Source: Hippophae tibetana
Lineage: Eukaryota; Streptophyta; Magnoliopsida; Rosales; Elaeagnaceae
DNA length: 64,000 nt
Direction: 5' to 3'
NCBI GenBank assembly: GCA_037013495.1
Contig: CM072801.1
Location: 107,329,816 to 107,393,815, forward strand
The translations under genes were made by a program, and so were the position numbers. The notes beneath the pieces were generated by a model. The model ran no database searches. It was not told the DNA's origin and saw only the letters and a list, made by a program, of their open reading frames with translations. This document shows, in pieces, positions 38,795 to 52,500 of this stretch; position 1 is the stretch's first letter; the number at the start of each line of letters is the position of its first letter.

Positions 38795-41333
38795 GATCAA
38801 AGATTGGTTGAACACCGAAAATTAAGAACATGAAAATGATACATTGAATTAAAAGAAAAGTACGAAATGAAATGCAAATAAGAAAATAATGACAACAAAA
38901 TCTAAAGAAAACAAAAGACTTGTAGAAATATTTGTTTCTTTCATTGTTATTTGGACCAAAAGAATGCAAAAAACAAAAAAATTGAAACCTTTAGTAAATC
39001 TAATATATTAAGATAGATATTCTATATTGGGCAACCAAGGCTTCGATACCAAATGATACGGCTCTTTTATGCTGACTATTTTGGAAACCATGAACTCAAA
39101 GGTATGAGAAAGATTGAATTGCAAAGAACATGGTTAATATAATCAAATTTGAACAATTAAGAACATGATTAGAAAACCACGCAAAAATGTGCGACAAAAC
39201 TATAAGACGTCGGAAAGTAGTGTAAGAGATTAAATTTGGGTTTTAAAAAGTGGATAAAATAACTATTTTTTCCTTTACGTTTTTGCAAATTAAAATCAGT
39301 TTAGATTTGACATTTTATAATGGTCGTTTTGATGTATGACTTAAAAGTTATAACAGTCTAAAGTTGGAACCTCAATAAATAATTTTTTTTTAAATTACGA
39401 ACTCCATAAATTTTGTTGTTTTATATTCAGGATCAAAGATTGGTTGAACACCGAAAACAAAGAACAGGAAAATGATACAGTGAATTAAAAGAAAAGTACG
39501 AAATGAAATGCAAATAAGAAAATAATGACAACAAAATGTAAAGAAAACAAAAGACTTGTAGAAATATTTGTTTCTTTCATTGTTATTTGGACCAAAAGAA
39601 TGCAAAAAACAAAAAAATGGAAACCTTTAGTAAATCTAATATATTAAGATAGATATTCTATATTGGGCAACCAAGGCTTCGATACCAAATGATACGGATC
39701 TTTTATGCTGACCATTTTGGAAACCATGAACTCAAAGGTATGAGAAAGATTGAATTGCTAAGAACATGGTTAATATAATCAAATTTGAACAATTAAGAAC
39801 ACGATTAGAAAACCACGCAAAAATGTGCGACAAAACTATAAGACGTCGGAAAGAGATGAAATTTGGGTTTTAAAAAGTGGATAAAATAACTAGTTTTTCC
39901 TTTACGTTTTTGCAAATTAAAATCAGTTTAGATTTGATATTTTGTAATGGTCGTTTTGATGTATGACTTAAAAGTTATAACAGTCTAAAGTTGGAACCTC
40001 AATAAATAATTTTTTTTTAAATTACGAACTCCATAAATTTTGTTGTTTTTTATTCAGGATCAAAGATTGGTTGAACACCGAAAACAAAGAACAGAAAAAT
40101 GATACAGTGAATTAAAAGAAAAGTACGAAATGAAATGCATATAAGAAAATAATGACAACAAAATCTAAAGAAAACAAAAGACTTGTAGAAATATTTGTTT
40201 CTTTCATTGTTATTTGGACCAAAAGAATGCAAAAAACAAAAAAATGGAAACCTTTAGTAAATCTAATATATTAAGATAGATATTCTATATTGGGCAACCA
40301 AGGCTTCGATACCAAATGATACGGATCTTTTATGCTGACCATTTTGGAAACCATGAACTCAAAGGTATGAGAAAGATTGAATTGCTAAGAACATGGTTAA
40401 TATAATCAAATTTGAACAATTAAGAACACGATTAGAAAACCACGCAAAAATGTGCGACAAAACTATAAGACGTCGGAAAGTAGTGTAAGAGATGAAATTT
40501 GGGTTTTAAAAAGTGGATAAAATAACTATTTTTTCCTTTACGTTTTTGCAAATTAAAATCAGTTTAGATTTGATATTTTATAATGGTCGTTTTGATGTAT
40601 GACTTAAAAGTTATAACAGTCTAAATTTGGAACCTCAATAAATAATATTTTTTTAAAATTACGAACTCCAGAAATTTTGTTGTTTTTTATTCAGGATCAA
40701 AGATTGGTTGAACACCGAAAATAAAGAACATGAAAATGATACATTGAATTAAAAGAAAAGTACGAAATGAAATGCAAATAAGAAAATAATGACAACAAAA
40801 TGTAAAGAAAACAAAAGACTTGTAGAAATATTTGTTTCTTTCATTGTTATTTGGACCAAAAGAATGCAAAAAACAAAAAAATGGAAACCTTTAGTAAATC
40901 TAATATATTAAGATAGATATTCTATATTGGGCAACCAAGGCTTCGATACCAAATGATACGGATCTTTTATGCTGACCATTTTGGAAACCATGAACTCAAA
41001 GGTATGAGAAAGATTGAATTGCTAAGAACATGGTTAATATAAACAAATTTGAACAGTTAAGAACACGATTAGAAAACCACGCAAAAATGTGCGACCAAAC
41101 TATAAGTCGTCGGAAAGTAGTGTAAGCGATGAAATTTGGGTTCTAAAAAGTGGATAAAATAACTATTTTTTCCTTTACATTTTTGCAAATTAAAAGCATG
41201 TTAGATTTGATATTTTATAATGTTCATTTTGATGTATGACTTAATAGTTATAATAGTCTAATGTTGGAATCTCAATAAATAATTTCTTTTTTTCAAATTA
41301 CGAACTCCAGAAATTTTGTTGTTTTTTATTCAG
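38795..41333 (+). repeat. M61-M64, mixed family-A monomers
   Basis: Starts are 38795, 39431, 40058 and 40695 (636, 627, 637, 639 bp). M62 lacks about 10 bp between GTCGGAAAG and AGATGAAAT at about 39852. M64 has TTTTTTTAAAATTACG before it and TGTAAAG within it, and matches M77 at an offset of 8205 bp. TTAAGAACATG and GTAAGAGATG are common here and to the right, but rare to the left. Confidence 0.8.
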
Positions 41334-43264
41334 AAGCAAAGATAGGTTGAACACCGAAAACAAAAGAACAGGAAAATATTAGAGTGAATTAAAAGAAAAG
41401 TACAAAATGAAATGCAAATATGAAAATAATGACAATAAAATCAAAAGAAAACAAAAGACTTTTAGAAAAGTTTTGTTTCTTTAATTGTGATTTGGAACAA
41501 AAGAATGCACAAAACAATAAAATGGAAAATTTTATTAAATCTAAAATTCAAATAATAGATATATAAAGATAGATATACTATTTTGGGCAACCAAGGCTTC
41601 GATACCAAATGATAGTGATCCTTTATGCGGACCATTTTGGAAACCATGAACACAAAGGAATGAGAAAGATTGAATTACTAAGAACATGGTTAATATAATC
41701 AAATTTGAACAATTAAGAACACGATTAGAAAACCACGCAAAAATGTGAGACTAAACTATAAGACGTCGGAAAGTAGTGTATGCGATGGAATTTGGGTTCT
41801 AAAAAGTGGCCAAATGAACTATTTTTTACTTTATGATTTTCAAAATTGAAATAAGTTTAGATTTGATATTTTATAATAGTCGTTTTGATATTTGACTTAA
41901 AAGTTATAACAGTTTAAAGTTGAAACCTCAATAAATAATTTCTTTTTTTTAAATTACAAACTCTAGAAATTTTGTTGTTTTTTATTTAGGAGCAAAGATA
42001 GGTTAAACACCGAAAACAAATGAACAGGAAAATATTATAGTGAATTAAAAGAAAAGTACGAAATGAAATGCAAATAAGAAAATAATGACAACAAAATCTA
42101 AAGAAAACAAAAGACTTGTTGAAGTATTTGTTTCTTTAATTGTGATTTGGACCAAAAGAATGCAAAAAACAAAAAAATGGAAACCTTTAGTAAATCTAAT
42201 ATATTAAGTAGATATTCTATATTGGGCAACCAAGGCTTCGATACCAAATGATACGGATCTTTTATGCTGACCATTTTGGAAACCATGAACTCAAAGGTAT
42301 GAGAAAGATTGAATTGTTAAGAACATGGTTAATATAAACAAATTTGAACAGTTAAGAACACGATTAGAAAACCACGCAAAAATGTGCGACCAAACTATAA
42401 GACGTCGGAAAGTAGTGTAAGCGATGAAATTTGGGTTCTAAAAAGTGGATAAAATAACTATTTTTTCCTTTACGTTTTTGCAAATTAAAATCAGTTTAGA
42501 TTTGATATTTTTTAATGGTCGTTTTGATGTATGACTTAAAAGTTATAACAGTCTAAAGTTGGAACCTCAATAAATAAATTTTTTTTAAATTACGAACTCC
42601 AGAAATTTTGTTGTTTTTTATTCAGGATCAAAGATTGGTTGAACACCGAAAACAAAGAACAGGAAAATGATACAGTGAATTAAAAGAAAAGTACGAAATG
42701 AAATGCAAATAAGAAAATAATGACAACAAAATCTAAAGAAAACAAAAGACTTGTAGAAATATTTGTTTCTTTCATTGTTATTTGGACCAAAATAATGCAA
42801 AAAACAAAAAAATGGAAACCTTTAATAAATCTAATATATTAAGATAGATATTCTATATTGGGCAACCAAGGCTTCGATACCAAATGATACGGATCTTTTA
42901 TGCTGACCATTTTGGAAACCATGAACACAAAGGAATGAGAAAGATTGAATTACTAAGAACATGGTTAATATAATCAAATTTGAACAATTAAGAACACGAT
43001 TAGAAAACCACGCAAAAATGTGAGACTAAACTATAAGACGTCGGAAAGTAGTGTATGCGATGGAATTTGGGTTCTAAAAAGTGGCCAAATGAACTATTTT
43101 TTACTTTATGATTTTCAAAATTGAAATAAGTTTAGATTTGATATTTTATAATAGTCGTTTTGATATTTGACTTAAAAGTTATAACAGTTTAAAGTTGAAA
43201 CCTCAATAAATAATTTCTTTTTTTTAAATTACAAACTCTAGAAATTTTGTTGTTTTTTATTTAG
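41334..43264 (+). repeat. M65-M67, repeated 8.2 kb downstream
   Basis: Starts are 41334, 41990 and 42626 (656, 636, 639 bp). They match M78-M80 at offsets of 8205-8206. M65 starts like M46/M55 (AGAAAAGTTTTGTTTC) but ends like M47/M56 (GTGAGACTAAAC, GTGTATGCGATGG), so it is a fusion that removed one monomer from that series. M67 begins like M80 but near 42920 switches to the M65 tail (GAACACAAAGGAATGAG, GAATTACTAAG). Confidence 0.83.
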
Positions 43265-43901
43265 GAGCAAAGATAGGTTAAACACCGAAAACAAATGAAC
43301 AGGAAAATATTATAGTGAATTAAAAGAAAAGTACGAAATGAAATGCAAATAAGAAAATAATGACAACAAAATCTAAAGAAAACAAAAGACTTGTAGAAAT
43401 ATTTGTTTCTTTCATTGTTATTTGGACCAAAAGAATGCAAAAAACAAAAAAATGGAAACCTTTAGTAAATCTAATATATTAAGATAGATATTCTATATTG
43501 GGCAACCAAGGCTTCGATACCAAATGATACGGATCTTTTATGCTGACCATTTTGGAAACCATGAACTCAAAGGTATGAGAAAGATTGAATTGCTAAGAAC
43601 ATGGTTAATATAATCAAATTTGAACAATTAAGAACACGATTAGAAAACCACGCAAAAATGTGCGACAAAACTATAAGACGTCGGAAAGTAGTGTAAGAGA
43701 TTAAATTTGGGTTTTAAAAAGTGGATAAAATAACTATTTTTTCCTTTACGTTTTTGCAAATTAAAATCAGTTTAGATTTGACATTTTATAATGGTCGTTT
43801 TGATGTATGACTTAAAAGTTATAACAGTCTAAAGTTGGAACCTCAATAAATAATTTTTTTTTAAATTACGAACTCCAGAAATTTTGTTGTTTTTTTTTCA
43901 G
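43265..43901 (+). repeat. Mosaic monomer M68
   Basis: This 637-bp monomer starts as a copy of M66 (GAGCAAAGATAGG, ACAAATGAACAGG, ATTATAGTG). By about 43395 it has family-A sequence instead (GTAGAAATATTTG, TTTCATTGTT). Together with the M67 switch it marks a partial 1275-bp tandem duplication of the M66-M67 stretch that then rejoined the ordinary array. Confidence 0.8.
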
Positions 43902-45764
43902 GATCAAAGATTGGTTGAACACCGAAAATAAAGAACCTGAAAATGATACATTGAATTAAAAGAAAAGTACGAAATGAAATGCAAATAAGAAAATAATGAA
44001 AACAAAATCTAAAGAAAACAAAAGACTTGTAGAAATATTTGTTTCTTTCATTGTTATTTGGACCAAAAGAATGCAAAAAACAAAAAAATGGAAACCTTTA
44101 GTAAATCTAATATATTAAGATAGATATTCTATATTGGGCAACCAAGGCTTCGATACCAAATGATACGGATCTTTTATGCTGACCATTTTGGAAACCATGA
44201 TATCAAAGGTATGAGAAAGATTGAATTGCTAAGAACATGGTTAATATAATCAAATTTGAACAGTTAAGAACACGATTAGAAAACCACGCAAAAATGTGCG
44301 ACCAAACTATAAGACGTCGGAAAGTAGTGTAAGCGATGAAATTTGGCTTTTAAAAAGTGGATAAAATAACTATTTTTTCCTTTACGTTTTTGCAAATTAA
44401 AATCAATTTAGATTTGATATTTTATAATGGTCATTTTGATGTATGACTTAAAAGTTATAACAGTCTAAAGTTGGAACCTCAATAAATAATATTTTTTTTA
44501 AATTACGAACTCCATAAATTTTGTTGTTTTATATTCAGGATCAAAGATTGGTTGAACACCGAAAACAAAGAACAGGAAAATGATACAGTGAATTAAAATA
44601 AAAGTACGAAATGAAATGCAAATAAGAAAATAATGACAACAAAATGTAAAGAAAACAAAAGACTTGTAGAAATATTTGTTTCTTTCATTGTTATTTGGAC
44701 CAAAAGAATGCAAAAAACAAAAAAATTGAAACCTTTAGTAAATCTAATATATTAAGATAGATATTCTATATTGGGCAACCAAGGCTTCGATACCAAATGA
44801 TACGGATCTTTTATGCTGACCATTTTGTGGTTAATATAATCAAATTTGAACAATTAAGAACACGATTAGAAAACCACGCAAAAATGTGCGACAAAACTAT
44901 AAGACGTCGGAAAGTAGTGTAAGAGATGAAATTTGGGTTTTAAAAAGTGGATAAAATAACTATTTTTTCCTTTACGTTTTTGCAAATTAAAATCAGTTTA
45001 GATTTGATATTTTATAATGGTCGTTTTGATGTATGACTTAAAAGTTATAACAGTCTAAAGTTGGAACCTCAATAAATAATTTTTTTTTAAATTACGAACT
45101 CCATAAATTTTGTTGTTTTATATTCAGGATCAAAGATTGGTTGAACACCGAAAACAAAGAACAGGAAAATGATACAGTGAATTAAAAGAAAAGTACGAAA
45201 TGAAATGCAAATAAGAAAATAATGACAACAAAATGTAAAGAAAACAAAAGACTTGTAGAAATATTTGTTTCTTTCATTGTTATTTGGACCAAAAGAATGC
45301 AAAAAACAAAAAAATGGAAACCTTTAGTAAATCTAATATATTAAGATAGATATTCTATATTGGGCAACCAAGGCTTCGATACCAAATGATACGGATCTTA
45401 TATGCTGACCATTTTGGAAACCATGAACTCAAAGGTATGAGAAAGATTGAATTGCTAAGAACATGGTTAATATAATCAAATTTGAACAATTAAGAACACG
45501 ATTAGAAAACCACGCAAAAATGTGCGACAAAACTATAAGACGTCGGAAAGTAGTGTAAGAGATGAAATTTGGGTTTTAAAAAGTGGATAAAATAACTATT
45601 TTTTCCTTTACGTTTTTGCAAATTAAAATCAGTTTAGATTTGATATTTTATCATGGTCGTTTTGATGTATGACTTAAAAGTTATAACAGTCTAAATTTGG
45701 AACCTCAATAAATAATATTTTTTTTAAATTACGAACTCCAGAAATTTTGTTGTTTTTTATTGAG
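43902..45764 (+). repeat. M69-M71, first copy of a 3135-bp-spaced block
   Basis: Starts are 43902, 44539 and 45128 (637, 589, 637 bp). They match M74-M76 at an offset of exactly 3135 bp for each start. Shared markers are TTTTTTTTTCAGGAT before M69, AAGAACCTGAAAATG and GATATCAAAGG in M69, and a roughly 47-bp deletion in M70. The left copy of M70 has the extra change AATTAAAATAAAAG. Confidence 0.87.
44815..44840 (+). repeat. Internal 47-bp deletion in monomer M70
   Basis: CCATTTTG is followed directly by TGGTTAATATAATC. The usual stretch from GAAACCATG to AAGAACA (about 47 bp) is missing, so the monomer is 589 bp. The identical deletion in M75 (near 47955) shows both descend from one shortened monomer. 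Confidence 0.92.
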
Positions 45765-47036
45765 GATCAAAGATTGGTTGAACACCGAAAATAAAGAACA
45801 TGAAAATGATACATTGAATTAAAAGAAAAGTACGAAATGAAATGCATATAAGAAAATAATGACAACAAAATCTAAAGAAAACAAAAGACTTGTAGAAATA
45901 TTTGTTTCTTTCATTGTTATTTGGACCAAAAGAATGCAAAAAACAAAAAAATTGAAACCTTTAGTAAATCTAATATATTAAGATAGATATTCTATATTGG
46001 GCAACCAAGGCTTCGATACCAAATGATACGCCTCTTTTATGCTGACTATTTTGGAAACCATGAACTCAAAGGTATGAGAAAGATTGAATTGCTAAGAACA
46101 TGGTTAATATAATCAAATTTGAACAATTAAGAACATGATTAGAAAACCACGCAAAAATGTGCGACAAAACTATAAGACGTCGGAAAGTAGTGTAAGAGAT
46201 GAAATTTGGGTTTTAAAAAGTGGATAAAATAACTATTTTTTCCTTTACGTTTTTGCAAATTAAAATCAGTTTAGATTTGATATTTTATAATGGTCGTTTT
46301 GATATATGACTTAAAAGTTATAACAGTCTAAAGTTGGAACCTCAATAAATAATTTTTTTTTAAATTACGAACTCCATAAATTTTGTTGTTTTATATTCAG
46401 GATCAAAGATTGGTTGAACACCGAAAACAAAGAACAGGAAAATGATACAGTGAATTAAAAGAAAAGTACGAAATGAAATGCAAATAAGAAAATAATGACA
46501 ACAAAATGTAAAGAAAACAAAAGACTTGTAGAAATATTTGTTTCTTTCATTGTTATTTGGACCAAAAGAATGCAAAAAACAAAAAAATGGAAACCTTTAG
46601 TAAATCTAATATATTAAGATAGATATTCTATATTGGGCAACCAAGGCTTCGATACCAAATGATACGCCTCTTTTATGCTGACCATTTTGGAAACCATGAA
46701 CTCAAAGGTATGAGAAATATTGAATTGCTAAGAACATGGTTAATATAATCAAATTTGAACAATTAAGAACACGATTAGAAAACAACGCAAAAATGTGCGA
46801 CCAAACTATAAGTCGTCGGAAAGTAGTGTAAGCGATGAAATTTGGGTTTTAAAAAGTGGATAAAATAACTATTTTTTCCTTTACGTTTTTGCAAATTAAA
46901 ATCAGTTTAGATTTGATATTTTATAATGGTCGTTTTGATGTATGACTTAAAAGTTATAACAGTCTAAAGTTGGAACCTCAATAAATAATTTTTTTTTAAA
47001 TTACGAACTCCAGAAATTTTGTTGTTTTTTTTTCAG
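45765..47036 (+). repeat. M72-M73, family-A monomers between the 3135-bp copies
   Basis: Starts are 45765 and 46401 (636 bp each). Both carry GATACGCCTCTTTT, a private change of the usual GATACGGCTC or GATACGGATC, which suggests a local dimer duplication or a short conversion. M72 also has ATGCATATAAG, shared with M63 (about 40137). Confidence 0.8.
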
Positions 47037-48899
47037 GATATAAGATTGGTTGAACACCGAAAATAAAGAACCTGAAAATGATACATTGAATTAAAAGAAA
47101 AGTACGAAATGAAATGCAAATAAGAAAATAATGAAAACAAAATCTAAAGAAAACAAAAGACTTGTAGAAATATTTGTTTCTTTCATTGTTATTTGGACCA
47201 AAAGAATGCAAAAAACAAAAAAATGGAAACCTTTAGTAAATCTAATATATTAAGATAGATATTCTATATTGGGCAACCAAGGCTTCGATACCAAATGATA
47301 CGGATCTTTTATGCTGACCATTTTGGAAACCATGATATCAAAGGTATGAGAAAGATTGAATTGCTAAGAACATGGTTAATATAATCAAATTTGAACAGTT
47401 AAGAACACGATTAGAAAACCACGCAAAAATGTGCGACCAAACTATAAGACGTCGGAAAGTAGTGTAAGCGATGAAATTTGGCTTTTAAAAAGTGGATAAA
47501 ATAACTATTTTTTCCTTTACGTTTTTGCAAATTAAAATCAATTTAGATTTGATATTTTATAATGGTCATTTTGATGTATGACTTAAAAGTTATAACAGTC
47601 TAAAGTTGGAACCTCAATAAATAATATTTTTTTTAAATTACGAACTCCATAAATTTTGTTGTTTTATATTCAGGATCAAAGATTGGTTGAACACCGAAAA
47701 CAAAGAACAGGAAAATGATACAGTGAATTAAAAGAAAAGTACGAAATGAAATGCAAATAAGAAAATAATGACAACAAAATGTAAAGAAAACAAAAGACTT
47801 GTAGAAATATTTGTTTCTTTCATTGTTATTTGGACCAAAAGAATGCAAAAAACAAAAAAATTGAAACCTTTAGTAAATCTAATATATTAAGATAGATATT
47901 CTATATTGGGCAACCAAGGCTTCGATACCAAATGATACGGATCTTTTATGCTCACCATTTTGTGGTTAATATAATCAAATTTGAACAATTAAGAACACGA
48001 TTAGAAAACCACGCAAAAATGTGCGACAAAACTATAAGACGTCGGAAAGTAGTGTAAGAGATGAAATTTGGGTTTTAAAAAGTGGATAAAATAACTATTT
48101 TTTCCTTTACGTTTTTGCAAATTAAAATCAGTTTAGATTTGATATTTTATAATGGTCGTTTTGATGTATGACTTAAAAGTTATAACAGTCTAAAGTTGGA
48201 ACCTCAATAAATAATTTTTTTTTAAATTACGAACTCCATAAATTTTGTTGTTTTATATTCAGGATCAAAGATTGGTTGAACACCGAAAACAAAGAACAGG
48301 AAAATGATACAGTGAATTAAAAGAAAAGTACGAAATGAAATGCAAATAAGAAAATAATGACAACAAAATGTAAAGAAAACAAAAGACTTGTAGAAATATT
48401 TGTTTCTTTCATTGTTATTTGGACCAAAAGAATGCAAAAAACAAAAAAATGGAAACCTTTAGTAAATCTAATATATTAAGATAGATATTCTATATTGGGC
48501 AACCAAGGCTTCGATACCAAATGATACGGATCTTTTATGCTGACCATTTTGGAAACCATGAACTCAAAGGTATGAGAAAGATTGAATTGCTAAGAACAAG
48601 GTTAATATAATCAAATTTGAACAATTAAGAACACGATTAGAAAACCACGCAAAAATGTGCGACAAAACTATAAGACGTCGGAAAGTAGTGTAAGAGATGA
48701 AATTTGGGTTTTAAAAAGTGGATAAAATAACTATTTTTTCCTTTACGTTTTTGCAAATTAAAATCAGTTTAGATTTGATATTTTATAATGGTCGTTTTGA
48801 TGTATGACTTAAAAGTTATAACAGTCTAAATTTGGAACCTCAATAAATAATATTTTTTTAAAATTACGAACTCCAGAAATTTTGTTGTTTTTTATTCAG
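47037..48899 (+). repeat. M74-M76, second copy of the 3135-bp-spaced block
   Basis: Starts are 47037, 47674 and 48263 (637, 589, 637 bp). They match M69-M71, including the 47-bp deletion in the second monomer. M74 starts with GATATAAG instead of GATCAAAG, and M75 has GCTCACCATTTTG instead of GCTGACCATTTTG. Confidence 0.87.
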
Positions 48900-49538
48900 G
48901 ATCAAAGATTGGTTGAACACCGAAAATAAAGAACATGAAAATGATACATTGAATTAAAAGAAAAGTACGAAATGAAATGCAAATAAGAAAATAATGACAA
49001 CAAAATGTAAAGAAAACAAAAGACTTGTAGAAATATTTGTTTCTTTCATTGTTATTTGGACCAAAAGAATGCAAAAAACAAAAAAATGGAAACCTTTAGT
49101 AAATCTAATATATTAAGATAGATATTCTATATTGGGCAACCAAGGCTTCGATACCAAATGATACGGATCTTTTATGCTGACCATTTTGGAAACCATGAAC
49201 TCAAAGGTATGAGAAAGATTGAATTGCTAAGAACATGGTTAATATAAACAAATTTGAACAGTTAAGAACACGATTAGAAAACCACGCAAAAATGTGCGAC
49301 CAAACTATAAATCGTCGGAAAGTAGTGTAAGCGATGAAATTTGGGTTCTAAAAAGTGGATAACATTACTATTTTTTCCTTTACGTTTTTGTAAATTAAAA
49401 GCATGTTAGATTTGATATTTTATAATGTTCATTTTGATGTATGACTTAATAGTTATAATAGTCTAATGTTGGAATCTCAATAAATAATTTCTTTTTTTCA
49501 AATTACGAACTCCAGAAATTTTGTTGTTTTTTATTCAG
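48900..49538 (+). repeat. Monomer M77, joins the 3.1-kb and 8.2-kb spaced copies
   Basis: This 639-bp family-A monomer corresponds to M64 at an offset of 8205 bp. Its flank TTTTTTTAAAATTACG and the TGTAAAG change recur there. It leads into M78 as M64 leads into M65. Its tail carries AAATCGTCGG where M64 has AAGTCGTCGG. Confidence 0.8.
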
Positions 49539-52500
49539 AAGCAAAGATAGGTTGAACACCGAAAACAAAAGAACAGGAAAATATTAGAGTGAATTAAAAG
49601 AAAAGTACAAAATGAAATGCAAATATGAAAATAATGACAATAAAATCAAAAGAAAACAAAAGACTTTTAGAAAAGTTTTGTTTCTTTAATTGTGATTTGG
49701 AACAAAAGAATGCACAAAACAATAAAATGGAAAATTTTATTAAATCTAAAATTCAAATAATAGATATATAAAGATAGATATACTATTTTGGGCAACCAAG
49801 GCTTCGATACCAAATGATAGTGATCCTTTATGCGGACCATTTTGGAAACCATGAACACAAAGGAATGAGAAAGATTGAATTACTAAGAACATGGTTAATA
49901 TAATCAAATTTGAACAATTAAGAACACGATTAGAAAACCACGCAAAAATGTGAGACTAAACTATAAGACGTCGGAAAGTAGTGTATGCGATGGAATTTGG
50001 GTTCTAAAAAGTGGCCAAATGAACTATTTTTTACTTTATGATTTTCAAAATTGAAATAAGTTTAGATTTGATATTTTATAATAGTCGTTTTGATATTTGA
50101 CTTAAAAGTTATAACAGTTTAAAGTTGAAACCTCAATAAATAATTTCTTTTTTTTAAATTACAAACTCTAGAAATTTTGTTGTTTTTTATTTAGGAGCAA
50201 AGATAGGTTAAACACCGAAAACAAAAGAACAGGAAAATATTATAGTGAATTAAAAGAAAAGTACGAAATGAAATGAAAATAAGAAAATAATGACAACAAA
50301 ATCTAAAGAAAACAAAAGACTTGTTGAAGTATTTGTTTCTTTAATTGTGATTTGGACCAAAAGAATGCAAAAAACAAAAAAAATGGAAACCTTTAGTAAA
50401 TCTAATATATTAAGTAGATATTCTATATTGGGCAACCAAGGCTTCGATACCAAATGATACGGATCTTTTATGCTGACCATTTTGGAAACCATGAACTCAA
50501 AGGTATGAGAAAGATTGAATTGCTAAGAACATGGTTAATATAAACAAATTTGAACAGTTAAGAACACGATTAGAAAACCACACAAAAATGTGCGACCAAA
50601 CTATAAGACGTCGGAAAGTAGTGTAAGCGATGAAATTTGGGTTCTAAAAAGTGGATAAAATAACTATTTTTTCCTTTCCGTTTTTGCAAATTAAAATCAG
50701 TTTAGATTTGATATTTTTTAATGGTCGTTTTGATGTATGACTTAAAAGTTATAACAGTCTAAAGTTGGAACCTCAATAAATAAATTTTTTTTAAATTACG
50801 AACTCCAGAAATTTTGTTGTTTTTTATTCAGGATCAAAGATTGGTTGAACACCGAAAACAAAGAACAGGAAAATGATACAGTGAATTAAAAGAAAAGTAC
50901 GAAATGAAATGCAAATAAGAAAATAATGACAACAAAATCTAAAGAAAACAAAAGACTTGTAGAAATATTTGTTTCTTTCATTGTTATTTGGACCAAAATA
51001 ATGCAAAAAACAAAAAAATGGAAACCTTTAATAAATCTAATATATTAAGATAGATATTCTATATTGGGCAACCAAGGCTTCGATACCAAATGATACGGAT
51101 CTTTTATGCTGACCGTTTTGGAAACCATGAACTCAAAGGTATGAGAAAGATTGAATTGCTAAGAACATGGTTAATATAATCAAATTTGAACAATTAAGAA
51201 CACGATTAGAAAACCACGCAAAAATGTGCGACCAAACTATAAGACGTCGGAAAGTAGTGTAAGCGATGAAATTTGGGTTTTAAAAAGTGGATAAAATAAC
51301 TATTTTTTCCTTTACGTTTTTGCAAATTAAAATCAATTTAGATTTGATATTTTAGAATGGTCATTTTCATGTATGACTTAAAAGTTATAATAGTCTAAAG
51401 TTGGAACCTCAATAAATAATTTTGTTTTTAAATTACGAACTCCAGAAATTTTGTTGTTTTTTAATTAAGGATCAAAGATTGGTTGAACACCGAAAATAAA
51501 GGACATGAAAATGATACATTGAATTAAAAGAAAAGTACGAAATGAAATGCAAATAAGAAAATAATGACAACAAAAGCTAAAGAAAACAAAAGACTTGTAG
51601 AAATTTTTGTTTCTTTCATTATTATTTGGACTAAAAGAATGCAAAAAACAATAAAATGGAAAACTTTATTAAATCAAAAATTCAAAAAATAGAAATATTA
51701 AGATAGATATTCTATTTTGGCAAAACAAGGCTTCGATACCAAATGATATGGATCTTTTATGCGGACCATTTTGGAAACCATGAACTCAAAGGAATGAGAA
51801 AGATTGAATTGCTAAGAACATGGTTAATATAATCAAATTTGAACAATTAAGAACACGATTAGAAAACCACGCAAAATGTGAGACCAAACTATTAGACGTC
51901 GGAAAGTATTGTAAGCGATGGAATTTGGGTTCTAAAAAGTGGACAACTGAACTATTTTTTACTTTATGTTTTTGCAAATTGAAATGAGTTTAGATTTGTT
52001 ATTTTATAATAGTCCTTTTGATGTATGACTTAAAAGTTATAACAGTTTAAAGTTGGAACCTCAATACATAATTTCTTTTTTTTAAATTACGAACTCCAAA
52101 ATTTTTGTTGTTTTTTATTCAGGATCAAAGATTGGTTGAACACCGAAAACAAAGAACATGAAAATGATACAGTGAATTAAAAGAAAAGTACAAAATGAAA
52201 TGCAAATAAGAAAATAATGACAATAAAATCTAAAGAAAACGAAAGACTTGTAGAAATATTTGTTTCTTTCATTCTTATTTGGACCAAAAGAATGCAAAAA
52301 ACAAAAAAAATGGAAACCTTTAGTAAATCTAATATATTAAGATAGATATTCTATATTGGGCAACCAAGGCTTCGATACCAAATGATACGGATCTTTTACG
52401 CTGACCATTTTGGAAATCATGAACTCGAAGGTATGAGAAAGATTGAATTGCTAAGAACATGGTTAATATAATCAAATTTGAACAGTTAAGAACACGATTA

